The position numbers and the translations under genes were made by a program. DNA of 64,000 bases from Halovenus aranensis (GTDB lineage: Archaea > Halobacteriota > Halobacteria > Halobacteriales > Haloarculaceae), in contig NZ_FNFC01000007.1 of the NCBI RefSeq assembly GCF_900100385.1, forward strand, positions 62,001 through 126,000, read 5' to 3'. This document shows positions 36,921 through 46,012 of the stretch, in pieces. Position 1 is the stretch's first letter, and every line of letters begins with the position of its first letter. The notes below the pieces were generated by a model. The model was not told the DNA's origin. It did no database searches and saw nothing but the letters and a program-made list of their open reading frames with translations.

Positions 36921-38249
36921 ATGGACGATTCGGACGACCGCGTCTACTACGTCATCAGCGATCTTCACATCGGGGGTGACGAGCAGTTAGAGGAGATTCC
37001 GTTCCGCGAGGAGCTACTCGGCTTTCTCAAGCGCCTGGAGACGACCGACGAGGACGCCGAACTCGTGATTAACGGTGACGCCTTCGGGCTCTGGGAGTTC
37101 ACCTCGCTTGAGGGCATCGAGAAGTTCGACGCGCTGGTCGAGGCCTACCCCGACCTGTTCGAGCAGTTGCGGGCGACCGGTGAGAACGTCGACGTGACCC
37201 TCCTGCCGGGCAACCACGACTACGAGCTGGCCGCCTACGACGAGTTCGTCGAACGGTTCGCGGCCTACAACGTCGACCTCGTCCAGGAGCCCTCGATTTC
37301 ACGGCCGGTCGGTGACCGCGCGATTCACTTCGAACACGGCCACCAGCGGGACCCAAACAACCACATCGAGGACTGGGGCAACGCCCACGTCACCCCGCTT
37401 GGCTACTACTACACGACACAGGTCATCAGCCGGGCCGGCCAGCTCTCGGACCGCGGCAAATTCAACTGGCTGAAAGACGTACAGGCGGTTACGCCGACCG
37501 AGCGGATGCCCGTCTGGCTCATCTCGAAGTACTTCTACCGGGAGATGAACGCGCTGTTGCGGTACTCGCTGTTGCCGTTCCTGCTGTTGTTCAACATTAG
37601 CGCTTTGCTTGCGGTCCTCGCCGGGCTCGACATCGCGGGCATCTGGTCGGCCCCAGTCGAGCAGGTCCAGTCCGTCTTCCAGCTGTTCGGGCTCGCGGGG
37701 ACCGCGGCCTGGGTGTTCCTCGGTGCGAACGTCGCCGTCGCCGGGCTCCTCTTGCTCGTCGCAGTGCCGCTGTATCTGCTCCGTCGCGATGTTCGCAAGA
37801 CAGTCGACCGCTTTGGCGTCTTCGAGACCGCGCTCACTGTCGACGCCGAGTTGCCTTACGTCGACGCTGCCCGGGAGATATTCGACAGCGACCCTGGGAC
37901 GGACATCTTCTGTTACGGCCACACCCACCGCCCGACGCTCCGGGAAATCGAGGGCGGCCTGCTGGTCAACAGCGGCACCTGGCTGAAACGGCTCCATCGC
38001 CGTGACGGCGTCGTCGGCGTGTTGCCGCCGGTGTTTTACCCGTCCTATCAGCTCGCTGCCGTCCGCATCGCCGCCGAATCCGATGGCGTGGCCGTCGAGT
38101 TCGAGGAAATCGAAAAACCGAGTCCCAGCCCCGAGGAGCTGACGCTCACGGAGCGGCTACTCACGCTCGGGCGAAAACCCGACCCCTCACTCCCCGACCG
38201 GGCGGTTCTCGAACCCTCGAAGGCGGCAGACCCGCCCACGGCCGACTGA
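36921..38249 (+). CDS. Metallophosphoesterase interrupted by a transmembrane hairpin
   Basis: 442 residues. Metal-site motifs: SDLHIGG (Asp14, His16), NGDAFG (Asp53), GNHD (98-100) and HFEHGHQ (His139/141). Two strong membrane segments follow (about 214-236 and 258-287). Only after them comes the last metal motif GHTHRP (333-336). The fold therefore appears split by a membrane anchor, with the active site on the cytoplasmic side. Substrate unknown; UDP-diacylglucosamine or nucleotide phosphoesterases are possible relatives. Confidence 0.83.
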   Translation: MDDSDDRVYYVISDLHIGGDEQLEEIPFREELLGFLKRLETTDEDAELVINGDAFGLWEFTSLEGIEKFDALVEAYPDLFEQLRATGENVDVTLLPGNHDYELAAYDEFVERFAAYNVDLVQEPSISRPVGDRAIHFEHGHQRDPNNHIEDWGNAHVTPLGYYYTTQVISRAGQLSDRGKFNWLKDVQAVTPTERMPVWLISKYFYREMNALLRYSLLPFLLLFNISALLAVLAGLDIAGIWSAPVEQVQSVFQLFGLAGTAAWVFLGANVAVAGLLLLVAVPLYLLRRDVRKTVDRFGVFETALTVDAELPYVDAAREIFDSDPGTDIFCYGHTHRPTLREIEGGLLVNSGTWLKRLHRRDGVVGVLPPVFYPSYQLAAVRIAAESDGVAVEFEEIEKPSPSPEELTLTERLLTLGRKPDPSLPDRAVLEPSKAADPPTAD

Positions 38250-38250
38250 G

Positions 38251-39171
38251 TTACGCGTTGTGTTCGTGTGCGGCGACCAGCGCTCCGGTGAGTACCGGCT
38301 CCTCGCAGGTCGCGAGCCGGAGGTCCGGCGCGTCGAGAAACGTCTGTTCGGGGAGTCGCTCGCGAATCGGCTCCAGTATCGTCTCGGGGTTGTTCCGTGC
38401 GATTGCGCCTCCGACGGCGACACACTCGGGCGCGACGGTCTGGACCAGAGTCGCAATGCCGAGGGTGTTCCAGTAGCCGACGCGTTCGACGACGAGGTCT
38501 GCCAGCGGGTCGCCCGCGGCGGCAAAGATGTCCGCCGCGGTGAACTCGGGAGCTGTCAGGTGCAACCTCGTCTCGACTGCCTCGGCTTCGTGGAGGTGGC
38601 GGGCGTAGCGCGGTAGGTTCGCGCCGCCACAGTACGCTTCCCAGTGGCCCTCACCGCCACAGCCACACGACATCGCGCCGGCCGGGTCGACGGGCAGGTG
38701 ACCGACTTCGCCCGCGTTGTGACTGTCGCCGAGCAGCGGCGACCCATCGACAACGATACCGGCTCCGACTCCTGTCGAGAGGGTGAGATAGACAAGGTTC
38801 TCCGTCGTCGGGTCAGCGTGGGCTTCGGCGATGGCCCCACAGGTCGCGTCGTTGTACAGGACGACGGCGTCCGTTTCGAGCAGGGCACACAGCGGCCCGA
38901 CGAGGTCGATGGTCTCGTCTGCGACGTTCGCGGGTCCGGCGACCGCCCCCCGTTTCTGGTCGAGCGGGCCGACCGAGCCGATACACGCCGCGGCGATGTC
39001 GGTCGGCGCGAGACCGGCCGCCCCACAGGTCCGGTCGACGAGGTCACAGAGCCGCTTTGTGACGCCCGTCTGTGGCGTCGGTGCCGTCGCGGTTGCGACC
39101 GGGTCAACGCCGTCGGTCGCGACCGCTGCCCCGAGTGTCGTGCCGCCGATATCGAGGCCGAGATAGCTCAT
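38251..39171 (-). CDS. ROK family sugar kinase (glucokinase-like)
   Basis: 306 residues. The ATP phosphate loop LDIGGTTLGAAV is N-terminal, the catalytic Asp is in YNDATCGAIAEAH, and the ROK zinc region is HLPVDPAGAMSCGCGGEGHWEAYCGG. Phosphorylates glucose or another hexose/hexosamine with ATP. It starts within the last codons of rio1 (4-nt overlap), so the two are co-transcribed. Confidence 0.9.
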   Translation of the reverse strand: MSYLGLDIGGTTLGAAVATDGVDPVATATAPTPQTGVTKRLCDLVDRTCGAAGLAPTDIAAACIGSVGPLDQKRGAVAGPANVADETIDLVGPLCALLETDAVVLYNDATCGAIAEAHADPTTENLVYLTLSTGVGAGIVVDGSPLLGDSHNAGEVGHLPVDPAGAMSCGCGGEGHWEAYCGGANLPRYARHLHEAEAVETRLHLTAPEFTAADIFAAAGDPLADLVVERVGYWNTLGIATLVQTVAPECVAVGGAIARNNPETILEPIRERLPEQTFLDAPDLRLATCEEPVLTGALVAAHEHNA

Positions 39172-40028
39172 TCCGAGCGCGGGCTGGCGTGGGTCTCGAT
39201 GTACTCCCGCAACTGCTCGCCGTCGGCCTCGACACCCTGGCGGGCGAAAAAGGCCGCCACGTTCTCGCAGTCGCGGTCGAGGAAGTCGTCGCTGTTGGGA
39301 TGATGGATCGTCACCGCCTGGCCAACGTCGATGACGACCAGCTCTGAGTCCTGGATGACGACGTTGTACTCGGAGAGGTCGCCGTGGACCATCCCTGCGT
39401 CGTAGAGTCTGGTCATGTACTCCCGGACGACCTCGTATGCCGTCTCGGGGTTTTCGATGTGGACCTCAGAGAGTCGCTTGGCCCGTCCCTCGGCGGTCCC
39501 GAGGTACTCCATCACGAGGACGTTACGCTCGACGGCGACGGGCTCGGGGACGCGCACGCCGGCTGCGAGCGCGCGGTCGAGGTTGGCAAACTCTTTGCGG
39601 ACCCACCCGACGACGATTGCCTTCTTGTCGTTTGCCACCTGCTCGAAGCGCGGGTCGCCTTCGAGATACTCCCCCATCTCTCTGAAGTCAGAGGCGTTGA
39701 TGCGGTAGATTTTGACTGCGACCTCGCGGTCGTCGGCAAGCGCCGAGTAGACGTTTGCCTCCTTGCCCGTCGAGATTGGGCCGCCGAAAGCGTCGATGTG
39801 ACCGTCCTGGACCAGTTTGTAGAGGGCGCCGTAGGTTGCCTCGTCGAAGACAGAGTCCTCGACTTTGAACTGGTCTGCGTCCTTGATGCGGTCGCGAAAC
39901 TGGCTGAATTTCCGGTCGCGCTTGCGGGCGATACGGTCGGCCTCGGTGTCAGAATAGTCGATCTCTTCCCACTCGTCGCCCGGTGACGCTGTCTCCTCGG
40001 TGTCGAGCAGGCTAAACTCCTCGTCCAT
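39168..40028 (-). CDS. rio1: RIO1-type serine/threonine protein kinase
   Basis: 286 residues. ATP-binding STGKEANVY (RIO flexible loop), Lys in VAVKIYR, catalytic VHGDLSEYNV and metal-binding VIDVGQAV, exactly the RIO1 set. The N-terminal 45 residues are acidic. By family it helps mature the small ribosomal subunit. Overlaps the ROK gene by 4 nt. Confidence 0.95.
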   Translation of the reverse strand: MDEEFSLLDTEETASPGDEWEEIDYSDTEADRIARKRDRKFSQFRDRIKDADQFKVEDSVFDEATYGALYKLVQDGHIDAFGGPISTGKEANVYSALADDREVAVKIYRINASDFREMGEYLEGDPRFEQVANDKKAIVVGWVRKEFANLDRALAAGVRVPEPVAVERNVLVMEYLGTAEGRAKRLSEVHIENPETAYEVVREYMTRLYDAGMVHGDLSEYNVVIQDSELVVIDVGQAVTIHHPNSDDFLDRDCENVAAFFARQGVEADGEQLREYIETHASPRSE

Positions 40029-40068
40029 CTGGAACCGGCTAACAGTGCGAGCCCTAAAAGTATGCGCT

Positions 40069-41919
40069 CTATTGGGCGACCGGCGTCTCTGGCTCGGTCG
40101 CGTCTTCGAGTATCTCTTCGAGGGTCATTTCCTCGCGTGGCTCGTCGTAGAGAAGTACGTCCAGGGGAAGCGTCGGCGCACCGTCGACGAGGCCTTCGAG
40201 CAAGACGAGGCGCTCGCGGGCCCGGGACATGCCGACGTAGAAGACACGCCGCTCGTTGTCCGTCATCGTCGGCACGGGACTGGTGTGTTTGGTAAACTCG
40301 ACGTCGCCGGGAATCGGCTTTTCCTCCTGTTCGGCCGTGGCGGCCATCTGTTCGACGACCTTCTCGGTGAGGTCGGTGCCGACGAAGACGTGGTCGGCCT
40401 CGCGACCCTTCGCGGAGTGAATCGTGCCCAGCCGGACGCGGTCGTGGTCGGTGCCCTCGTAGGTGCTGTTGAAGTAGGCGTCGACGCTGCGTTCCTGGAA
40501 CTGGGTCACCTTCCGGAGCATGTCGGCAGCAGCCGGCGGGTCAGGCGCGAACGGCGCGTGGTCCCGGATGACGTCTGGCTCGATATCGAGTTCGACGAGG
40601 TCGTCCACGTCGGCTTCTTCCTCGCGCTCGTCGAGCACCTCGAAGAGGTCGTCGCGCTCGCCGGTGCCAAACGCCGAGTCGGCGAGCATGTCCGCGAGTC
40701 GCCGGGCCTGCAGACAGTTAATCGGCTCGTCGTCGGCGAGCCGTTCGATGGCCTCGACGTACTGGCCAAGCCGGTCGGTCCACATCCGCTGGTCGGTCAG
40801 ACACTGGAACGGAATCCCCTCGTCGATGAACTCGTCGATGAACTGGAACATCTGGTAGCGAGCCCTGAAGAGGACCATCACCGTCTCGTCGGTCTCCTCG
40901 ACGGTGCGGACGACTTCGCGGGCGAGGTCGAGCATCGAGCGGTTGCGCAGTGCCTCGACGTTGCCGCCCTCTTTGCGGGGTTCGAGGTCTTTCTCCTGGC
41001 GTTTCTCGATGTGGTCGACCTCCTGGTTGACGGCGTGGAGAATCCGCGAGGGGAGCCGGTAGGAGTTTGGCAGGATAACGTCGTCGTCGACCCCCTCGTC
41101 GAGGAGGAGGTCGGGGTCTGCGCCCTGCCAGGCGTAGACGACCTGGTCGTCGTCGCCCGCAATCAGGACCCGTTCCATGTGGTGACGCCACTCCTCGTAG
41201 ACGCCGTACTGGAGCGTGGTGATGTCCTGAAACTCGTCGATAACCAGATAGTCGACACTGGGCAGCAGCGAGCGCTGTCTGACTCGTTCCAGCATGTCGG
41301 CAAAGCCCACGAGGCCGTTGTTCCCCTTCCAGGAGCGCCAGGCTCGAATCGCCTCGGGAATGTCCAGCCTGTCGTCGTCGCTGGGCCAGGTCGGCGTGTA
41401 CTTGTTGCCGGTCTGGGCGTTGTCGTCGATATCCGGCGGGAGGCGGACGTTCTCGTCGTCCCACTGGAAGGGAACGTCGTACCAGTCGCCCACGTCGCGG
41501 TCGGTGCGCTGGAGCCACTGGCTGGTCGCGATGACCTTGTTCCCGAGCGTCGTCGAGCGGGCCGACCGGCGGCGTGACCCCTCGTACTCGTCTTCGTACT
41601 CGATGCCGTAATCCTCACAGAACTCCTGTTTGTCCGATTCGCCCACGACATCGTTGCTGGAGAGGTTGAGCAGGTCGTAGGCTTTCGCGTGCATCGTACA
41701 GACGTTTCTTCGGAGCGCCCGCGGTGTCGTATCGAGTCGCTCTGCGAGCCGTTCGCGAATCTCCGCGGCGGCTGCACGAGTGTAGGAAACCACTAGCACG
41801 TCGCGAATCTCGACGTCGTTTTCGGACTCGAGGAGAGTTTCGACCCGGTCGAGAAGTGCGGTCGTCTTCCCGCTTCCCGGGCCGCCGAACAGACGTGTCA
41901 CGTGAGTCGAGTCGGTCAT
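40069..41919 (-). CDS. UvrD/Rep family superfamily 1 helicase
   Basis: 616 residues. Motifs: GGPGSGKTTALLDRV (Walker A), VVSYTRAAAAEIRERL (Ia), DYLVIDEFQDITTLQ (II), GDDDQVVYAWQGADP (III), LRNRSML...(IV region), LGTIHSAKGREADHVFVG (V) and VGMSRARERLVLLEG (VI). Haloarchaeal UvrD-type 3'-5' DNA helicase for repair or replication; shorter than bacterial UvrD. Confidence 0.93.
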   Translation of the reverse strand: MTDSTHVTRLFGGPGSGKTTALLDRVETLLESENDVEIRDVLVVSYTRAAAAEIRERLAERLDTTPRALRRNVCTMHAKAYDLLNLSSNDVVGESDKQEFCEDYGIEYEDEYEGSRRRSARSTTLGNKVIATSQWLQRTDRDVGDWYDVPFQWDDENVRLPPDIDDNAQTGNKYTPTWPSDDDRLDIPEAIRAWRSWKGNNGLVGFADMLERVRQRSLLPSVDYLVIDEFQDITTLQYGVYEEWRHHMERVLIAGDDDQVVYAWQGADPDLLLDEGVDDDVILPNSYRLPSRILHAVNQEVDHIEKRQEKDLEPRKEGGNVEALRNRSMLDLAREVVRTVEETDETVMVLFRARYQMFQFIDEFIDEGIPFQCLTDQRMWTDRLGQYVEAIERLADDEPINCLQARRLADMLADSAFGTGERDDLFEVLDEREEEADVDDLVELDIEPDVIRDHAPFAPDPPAAADMLRKVTQFQERSVDAYFNSTYEGTDHDRVRLGTIHSAKGREADHVFVGTDLTEKVVEQMAATAEQEEKPIPGDVEFTKHTSPVPTMTDNERRVFYVGMSRARERLVLLEGLVDGAPTLPLDVLLYDEPREEMTLEEILEDATEPETPVAQ

Positions 41920-41972
41920 TGCACATCTAATGGGTGCGGAGACTCATAAAAAGAACGAAACAACTGCACTCC

Positions 41973-42269
41973 TCACCGGTACAGCGACAGATACAGCATG
42001 CTGAAGCCGACTATGAATGGGACCGTCTCCGCGCCTTCGAGAAAGAGCAACACCAGTGCCTCGGCGTCAGAGCCGACCCGGGTGATGACGGTACTTACTG
42101 CGACACCCATACTGATGAATGCAAACCCCACAAAGGCAAACTGGAGGCGCTCTGTCTGCTGTTGTCGGTATGCCTGAAAGCTGATGAGTGTGATGCCGAG
42201 AGTCAGTCCGAAGACCAGCACACGCAACAGCGTCAACACCCCCCGCGCCAGTAGCTCGAAATCCACCAT
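41973..42269 (-). CDS. DUF7521-type small membrane protein, module copy A
   Basis: 98 residues from ATG 42269 (MVDFELLARG). Three hydrophobic segments (about 9-30, 44-65, 73-95) separated by short loops, with LISFQAYRQQQTERLQF between the first two. The same layout and a matching loop (LTFKAFRTTQFRSLEAL) occur in the protein at 58225-58512. It lies directly downstream of a winged-helix regulator, as does the other copy. Confidence 0.72.
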   Translation of the reverse strand: MVDFELLARGVLTLLRVLVFGLTLGITLISFQAYRQQQTERLQFAFVGFAFISMGVAVSTVITRVGSDAEALVLLFLEGAETVPFIVGFSMLYLSLYR

Positions 42270-42325
42270 CGACTCTCGAATATACACGAACCGGTTTAAT
42301 AAACGTGTCCGCTCTCGGTGGCCGG

Positions 42326-42676
42326 CTACTCGCTGCTGAGTTCCTCCCAGAGCTGGCTAAACCGGTCGGGAAGATTGTTCTCACGGTAGACACGGACCTG
42401 ATACTCGTCGTCGTCGTTGAGCGTAACGACTGTACTCTCGAAGTTCGACTCGTAGACGTTGTACTCGTTGCCGTCCTCGGTGACACAGGTTCGGTCGGTG
42501 ACGAGCGCGTGTTCCTCGAGCATCTCGATGCGACGGTACACCGTTGGCAGCGAGAGCTCACACTCCTCGGCGAGTTCTTTCGCCGACCGCGGCTCTCGGC
42601 TGATTGCCGCAAGCAGGTGCCGGGCGTGCTCGTCGCCGATTGTATCGAGTACGGCTTCGATGCGCTGGTCACTCAC
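42326..42676 (-). CDS. Winged-helix transcriptional regulator, module copy A
   Basis: 116 residues from GTG 42676. ArsR-like DNA-binding core: ARHLLAAISREPRSAKELAEECELSLPTVYRRIEMLEEHALV. A beta-wing plus a C-terminal extension follow (FESTVVTLNDDDEYQVRVYREN, DRFSQLWEELSSE). The C-terminal pattern recurs in the regulator at 57851-58228. It precedes a DUF7521 membrane gene by 56 nt; signal unknown. Confidence 0.8.
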   Translation of the reverse strand: MSDQRIEAVLDTIGDEHARHLLAAISREPRSAKELAEECELSLPTVYRRIEMLEEHALVTDRTCVTEDGNEYNVYESNFESTVVTLNDDDEYQVRVYRENNLPDRFSQLWEELSSE

Positions 42677-42768
42677 GAGCGTAGTATTGTGGTCCGCGCA
42701 TGAATGTATTTTGGTAAGAACGGTCGAACCACCGGAAGCTAAGGTACGCGCTCTCGTAGCCACGCCTG

Positions 42769-43119
42769 ATGTCAGGCATCGTCTTTTTCAGTACGGAACA
42801 GCGCGAGGCCGTCGTCGAATTCTACACCGAGACTGTCGGTGCGTCGGTCTGGCTCGAACAGCCCGACTGTACGATTCTCGACTACGACGGCTTCCGGTTT
42901 GGCTTCTGTCAACGCGAAACGACCGACGATTGTGGCATCCTCACCTTCGTCTTCGACGACAAAGCCGGCGTTGACGAGGCCCACGAAGCTGTCGGCGACG
43001 CCGCGACCGAAACGCCCCACGAAAACGAGACCTACGAGATTTACCAATTTTTCGCCGAAGACCCCGACGGACGGACCGCCGAGTTCCAGACGTTCCTCCA
43101 CGACCTCCCCGAGAGTTAA
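42769..43119 (+). CDS. VOC (glyoxalase/bleomycin resistance) superfamily protein
   Basis: 116 residues, one VOC unit with two beta-alpha-beta-beta-beta halves: GIVFFSTEQREAVVEFYTETVGA...FGFCQRE and GILTFVFDDKAGVDEAHEAV...YQFFAEDPDGRTAEFQTFL. The Glu in TAEFQ fits a metal ligand position. Substrate unknown. Divergent from the winged-helix gene (92-bp gap). Confidence 0.85.
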   Translation: MSGIVFFSTEQREAVVEFYTETVGASVWLEQPDCTILDYDGFRFGFCQRETTDDCGILTFVFDDKAGVDEAHEAVGDAATETPHENETYEIYQFFAEDPDGRTAEFQTFLHDLPES

Positions 43120-43144
43120 GAACCGTCGGCGGGATACCACGCCC

Positions 43145-43924
43145 ATGAGTGCGCTGACGATAGAGCGAACCGATGGTATCGCAACGGTCACCTTCGACAA
43201 CCCGAGCCAGCGTAACGCGTTGGACCTCGCGGTCGCAAACGAGCTTGTCGACGCGGCGGCGACCCTCGGGAGCGACCCCGACGTGCGCTGTATCGTTCTC
43301 ACACACACCGGCGACTTCTATGGCACGGGTGCCGACCTCACGCGACTCGACGGCGACGCGGGCGACGAGCCGGACATCCGGAAACTCGCGGGCCGTCTCC
43401 ACGAGGCTATCGTCCAGTTCCATCAGGCACCGACGCCTGTGCTGGGCGGCATCGACGGCGTCGCGGCCGGCGCGAGCTTCGGCCTCGCGCTCGTCCCCGA
43501 CTTGCTCGTACTCAGCGAGGATGCCCGCCTCGAGTTTGCCTATCCCCGCATCGGGCTGACCGGCGACGGCGGCTCGACGTTTTTCCTCCCGCGGCTCGTC
43601 GGCCTGCGGACGGCCAAGGAAATCGTCCTGCTCGATGAACCTATCACGCCCGAGCGCGCCGTCGACCTCGGACTGGCTACCGAAGCTGTGCCGACAGAAG
43701 CGTTCGAGGAGCGTCTCGACGACCTCGCCACACAACTCGCCGAGGGGCCGACGGCCGCGCTCGGTGAGGCCTCCCGGTTGCTGACCGAGAGCTTCGACCG
43801 CGGTATCGAGGCCCAACTGGCCGCTGAAACCGACACAATCGGCAGGGCGACTCGAACCGACGACTACGAGCGCGGTCACGCGGCCTTTTTCGGCGACGAC
43901 GACCCCGAGTTTACCGGCCAGTGA
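43145..43924 (+). CDS. Enoyl-CoA hydratase/isomerase family protein
   Basis: 259 residues from ATG 43145 (the longer open frame upstream is not family-like). Crotonase oxyanion-hole segments GTGADLTRL and GGIDGVAAGASFGLAL are clear. The segment GLTGDGGSTFFLPRLVG carries Asp where hydratases have Glu, as in PaaG-type isomerases, so isomerisation may be more likely than hydration. Fatty-acid or aromatic-acid degradation by family. 25 nt after the VOC gene, likely one transcript. Confidence 0.88.
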   Translation: MSALTIERTDGIATVTFDNPSQRNALDLAVANELVDAAATLGSDPDVRCIVLTHTGDFYGTGADLTRLDGDAGDEPDIRKLAGRLHEAIVQFHQAPTPVLGGIDGVAAGASFGLALVPDLLVLSEDARLEFAYPRIGLTGDGGSTFFLPRLVGLRTAKEIVLLDEPITPERAVDLGLATEAVPTEAFEERLDDLATQLAEGPTAALGEASRLLTESFDRGIEAQLAAETDTIGRATRTDDYERGHAAFFGDDDPEFTGQ

Positions 43925-44018
43925 GTCCCTCGCTGGCTATCGGCACATATAATAGAATTGGTGTGTTATACTACGTTGTTCAACCGGTCCGGGAGTCGAC
44001 ATATCTTCACCGCGCCGC

Positions 44019-45060
44019 GTGGCCGGGACGAGGACAGCCGTGGACGAGAATCACCGCCCTACACTGTACGAAGCGCTCGTCGAGGAGGCCACAGAGCCGT
44101 TGTTCGCGCTCGACGAATCCGGCGCCATCGACGTCGTCAACGACGCGTTCGTCGACCTGTCGGGATACGAACGCGAGACGCTTCGCGGCGACAAACTGGC
44201 CACGTTCGTCCACGAGGACGACAGGGGGGGAGTGGGAGCGTCGGCTGGAGATTCTCCGCAACGACGAGACGACGGCCACCGAGAGCTGGGAGAGCCGTCT
44301 GCGGACGCGAAACCGGACGGCCGTCGACGTAGAGTGGCGGTGTTCGGTCGTCGCAGGCGACCGCGTCGTCGGCGCCGCCAGCGACCTCCGGGGCGGCGAA
44401 CAACTCCAACAGCGGCTCCGTATCCTGAACCGGGCGCTCAGGCACAACATCCGTAACAAGATGAACGTCATCATCGCCCGGGCGGAGACACTCCAGAACA
44501 CCGAGGACGAGGCCTGTCGCACCGCGGCAACGAAAGTCGTCGAGAGCGGAAAAAGCGTCATCAACCTCAGCGACAAGGCACGGAAAGCCCAGCAACACCT
44601 CGATATCCCGGCCGACGAGGACTGCAATCAGGACCTCGTCACGGAGACAGAGCTCGTCCGCCAGCGAACTGCAATCACCTACCCCGACGCGACCGTCGAG
44701 ACGGCCTTGCCCGAGCGTGCTCGTGCGGTTGCGCCGCCGTCGTACACCGTTGCGCTGACCGAACTGGTCGAGAACGGCGTCGTCCACCACCCCTCCGGCA
44801 ACGGCCCGGTCACTGTCCGCATCGAGACAGACGAGTCACAGGTCGTCGTGGCTGTCGAAGACGAGTGCGAGCCGATTCCAGAACAGGTCCGCGAGACGAT
44901 AACGGCTGGGAGCGAACAGCCACTCCAGCACAGTGACGGGCTCGGACTGTGGCTGGTGCGCTGGATTGTCGAGCCCGTCGGTGGGGCCCTCTCCTTCGAC
45001 CGTCGGGCCGACGAGGCCGGCAACGTCGTCACGCTCGCGTTCGACAGGCTACAGGAGTAA
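44019..45060 (+). pseudogene. PAS histidine kinase with one-base frameshift in a G-run
   Basis: The N-terminal PAS domain (EALVEEATEPLFALDESGA..., GTG start 44019 or 44040) is read in one frame. The rest is read in another: PAC, LNRALRHNIRNKMNVI phospho-acceptor, TELVENGVVHH N-box and DGLGLWLVRWIV. The frames join at a run of seven G at 44224-44230. Removing one G restores HEDDRGEWERRLEIL. So the gene is intact but for one extra base: true mutation, phase variation or sequencing error. Downstream sequence shows no other lesion. Confidence 0.8.
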
Positions 45061-45063
45061 CGG

Positions 45064-45507
45064 CTACTGGTACATCTCGGCGTCGGTCTCTTCATCGGGA
45101 CCGCCGAAGATGATGTCGGCGCTCTCCTCGGAGAGGTCGGGAAGGATGTTCTCGTCCTCGACACGGCTGATTTCGTCGATATTGCCCGCCAGAACCTTCA
45201 ACGCGTCCTGTGGGTTCGGATAGACCATCATGTAGCCGTTCTCACCCATCGTGATGAGTTGGGTGTCTGAGACGGCGACCTGGTCGCCCTGTATTGTGGC
45301 CGCGACCGCGGGAAGTGCTGCCGGGCGGCCGTCGTCGCTCTGGTCTTCCGAGACCATCCGGATGTGCACGTCGTCGAAATCCGTCCGTTCGAGGTGGTCG
45401 CGGATGACCCGCGCACAGGCGACGAGGTCTCTCGTCACCGCCGTCTTGTGCTCGTTTTCGTGTTCCCCTTCGAAACAGTGTTTACAGACCCGAAGCTCGA
45501 TTCTCAT
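45064..45507 (-). CDS. Conserved hypothetical protein with Cys pair
   Basis: 147 residues from ATG 45507 (MRIELRVCKHCFEGEHENEH). The N-terminal CKHC plus nearby His residues could bind metal. The middle reads as an alpha/beta fold (LVACARVIRDHLERTDFDDVHIRMV) and the C-terminus is acidic (SEESADIIFGGPDEETDAEMYQ). Not recognised as a named family. Convergent with the broken kinase. Confidence 0.65.
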   Translation of the reverse strand: MRIELRVCKHCFEGEHENEHKTAVTRDLVACARVIRDHLERTDFDDVHIRMVSEDQSDDGRPAALPAVAATIQGDQVAVSDTQLITMGENGYMMVYPNPQDALKVLAGNIDEISRVEDENILPDLSEESADIIFGGPDEETDAEMYQ

Positions 45508-45624
45508 TGCTACAGTGTAAGAAACGAGCGTGAAAGAGGGTTTCCGTTCGCGGCCACTGGAGATGTTCGAGTCAACCCTCAAGAGCCTCCGGGCGAAACG
45601 TCCGACGCGGCGAGACCCCTATCT

Positions 45625-45930
45625 ATGACCGACATCACAGCTCTCGACGACCTCGACGGACAGCCCCACGTGAACGTGTTTCCGGGCGCCGAACCGAAGA
45701 CGGTCCGACTGTCGCTCGAAGCAGGCGAAACGGTCCCCGAACACACACATCCCGGCCGCGATATCGTCCTGTACGTCGTCGACGGCGAGATCGAACTCGC
45801 GCTCGAGGAAGACACACACGAACTGACCGGCGGTGAGGTTGCGCGGTTTGCTGGCGACCAGGACATTTCGCCGACGGCCACGTCCGAGAGCACCGCGCTC
45901 ATCGTCCTGGCACCTGCTGTCGAGGAGTAA
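45625..45930 (+). CDS. Single-domain cupin protein
   Basis: 101 residues from ATG 45625. Cupin motif 1 (EAGETVPEHTHPGRDIVLYVVDGEIEL) carries the usual two His; motif 2 (GEVARFAGDQDISPTATS) is weaker. A small metal-binding or sensor cupin; no substrate can be assigned. Confidence 0.82.
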   Translation: MTDITALDDLDGQPHVNVFPGAEPKTVRLSLEAGETVPEHTHPGRDIVLYVVDGEIELALEEDTHELTGGEVARFAGDQDISPTATSESTALIVLAPAVEE

Positions 45931-45951
45931 CTGCCAGGCGGCCGATACCGC

Positions 45952-45963
45952 CGAACGTATTCG
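45952..45963. promoter_or_regulatory. NarO-type palindrome (CGAA-N4-TTCG) before the radical SAM gene
   Basis: CGAACGTATTCG, a perfect match. It ends 50 nt before ATG 46013, one helical turn further than the main 39-nt class. Confidence 0.65.
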
Positions 45964-46012
45964 GGGTAGCTCTGAGGGAACGCCGGCCACAACGACAGCC
46001 CACAGAGAACCA

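Noticed and set aside
40000-41577. 525-codon open frame on the plus strand
   Set aside because: Lies antisense to the UvrD-type helicase; a GC-rich shadow frame without family motifs.
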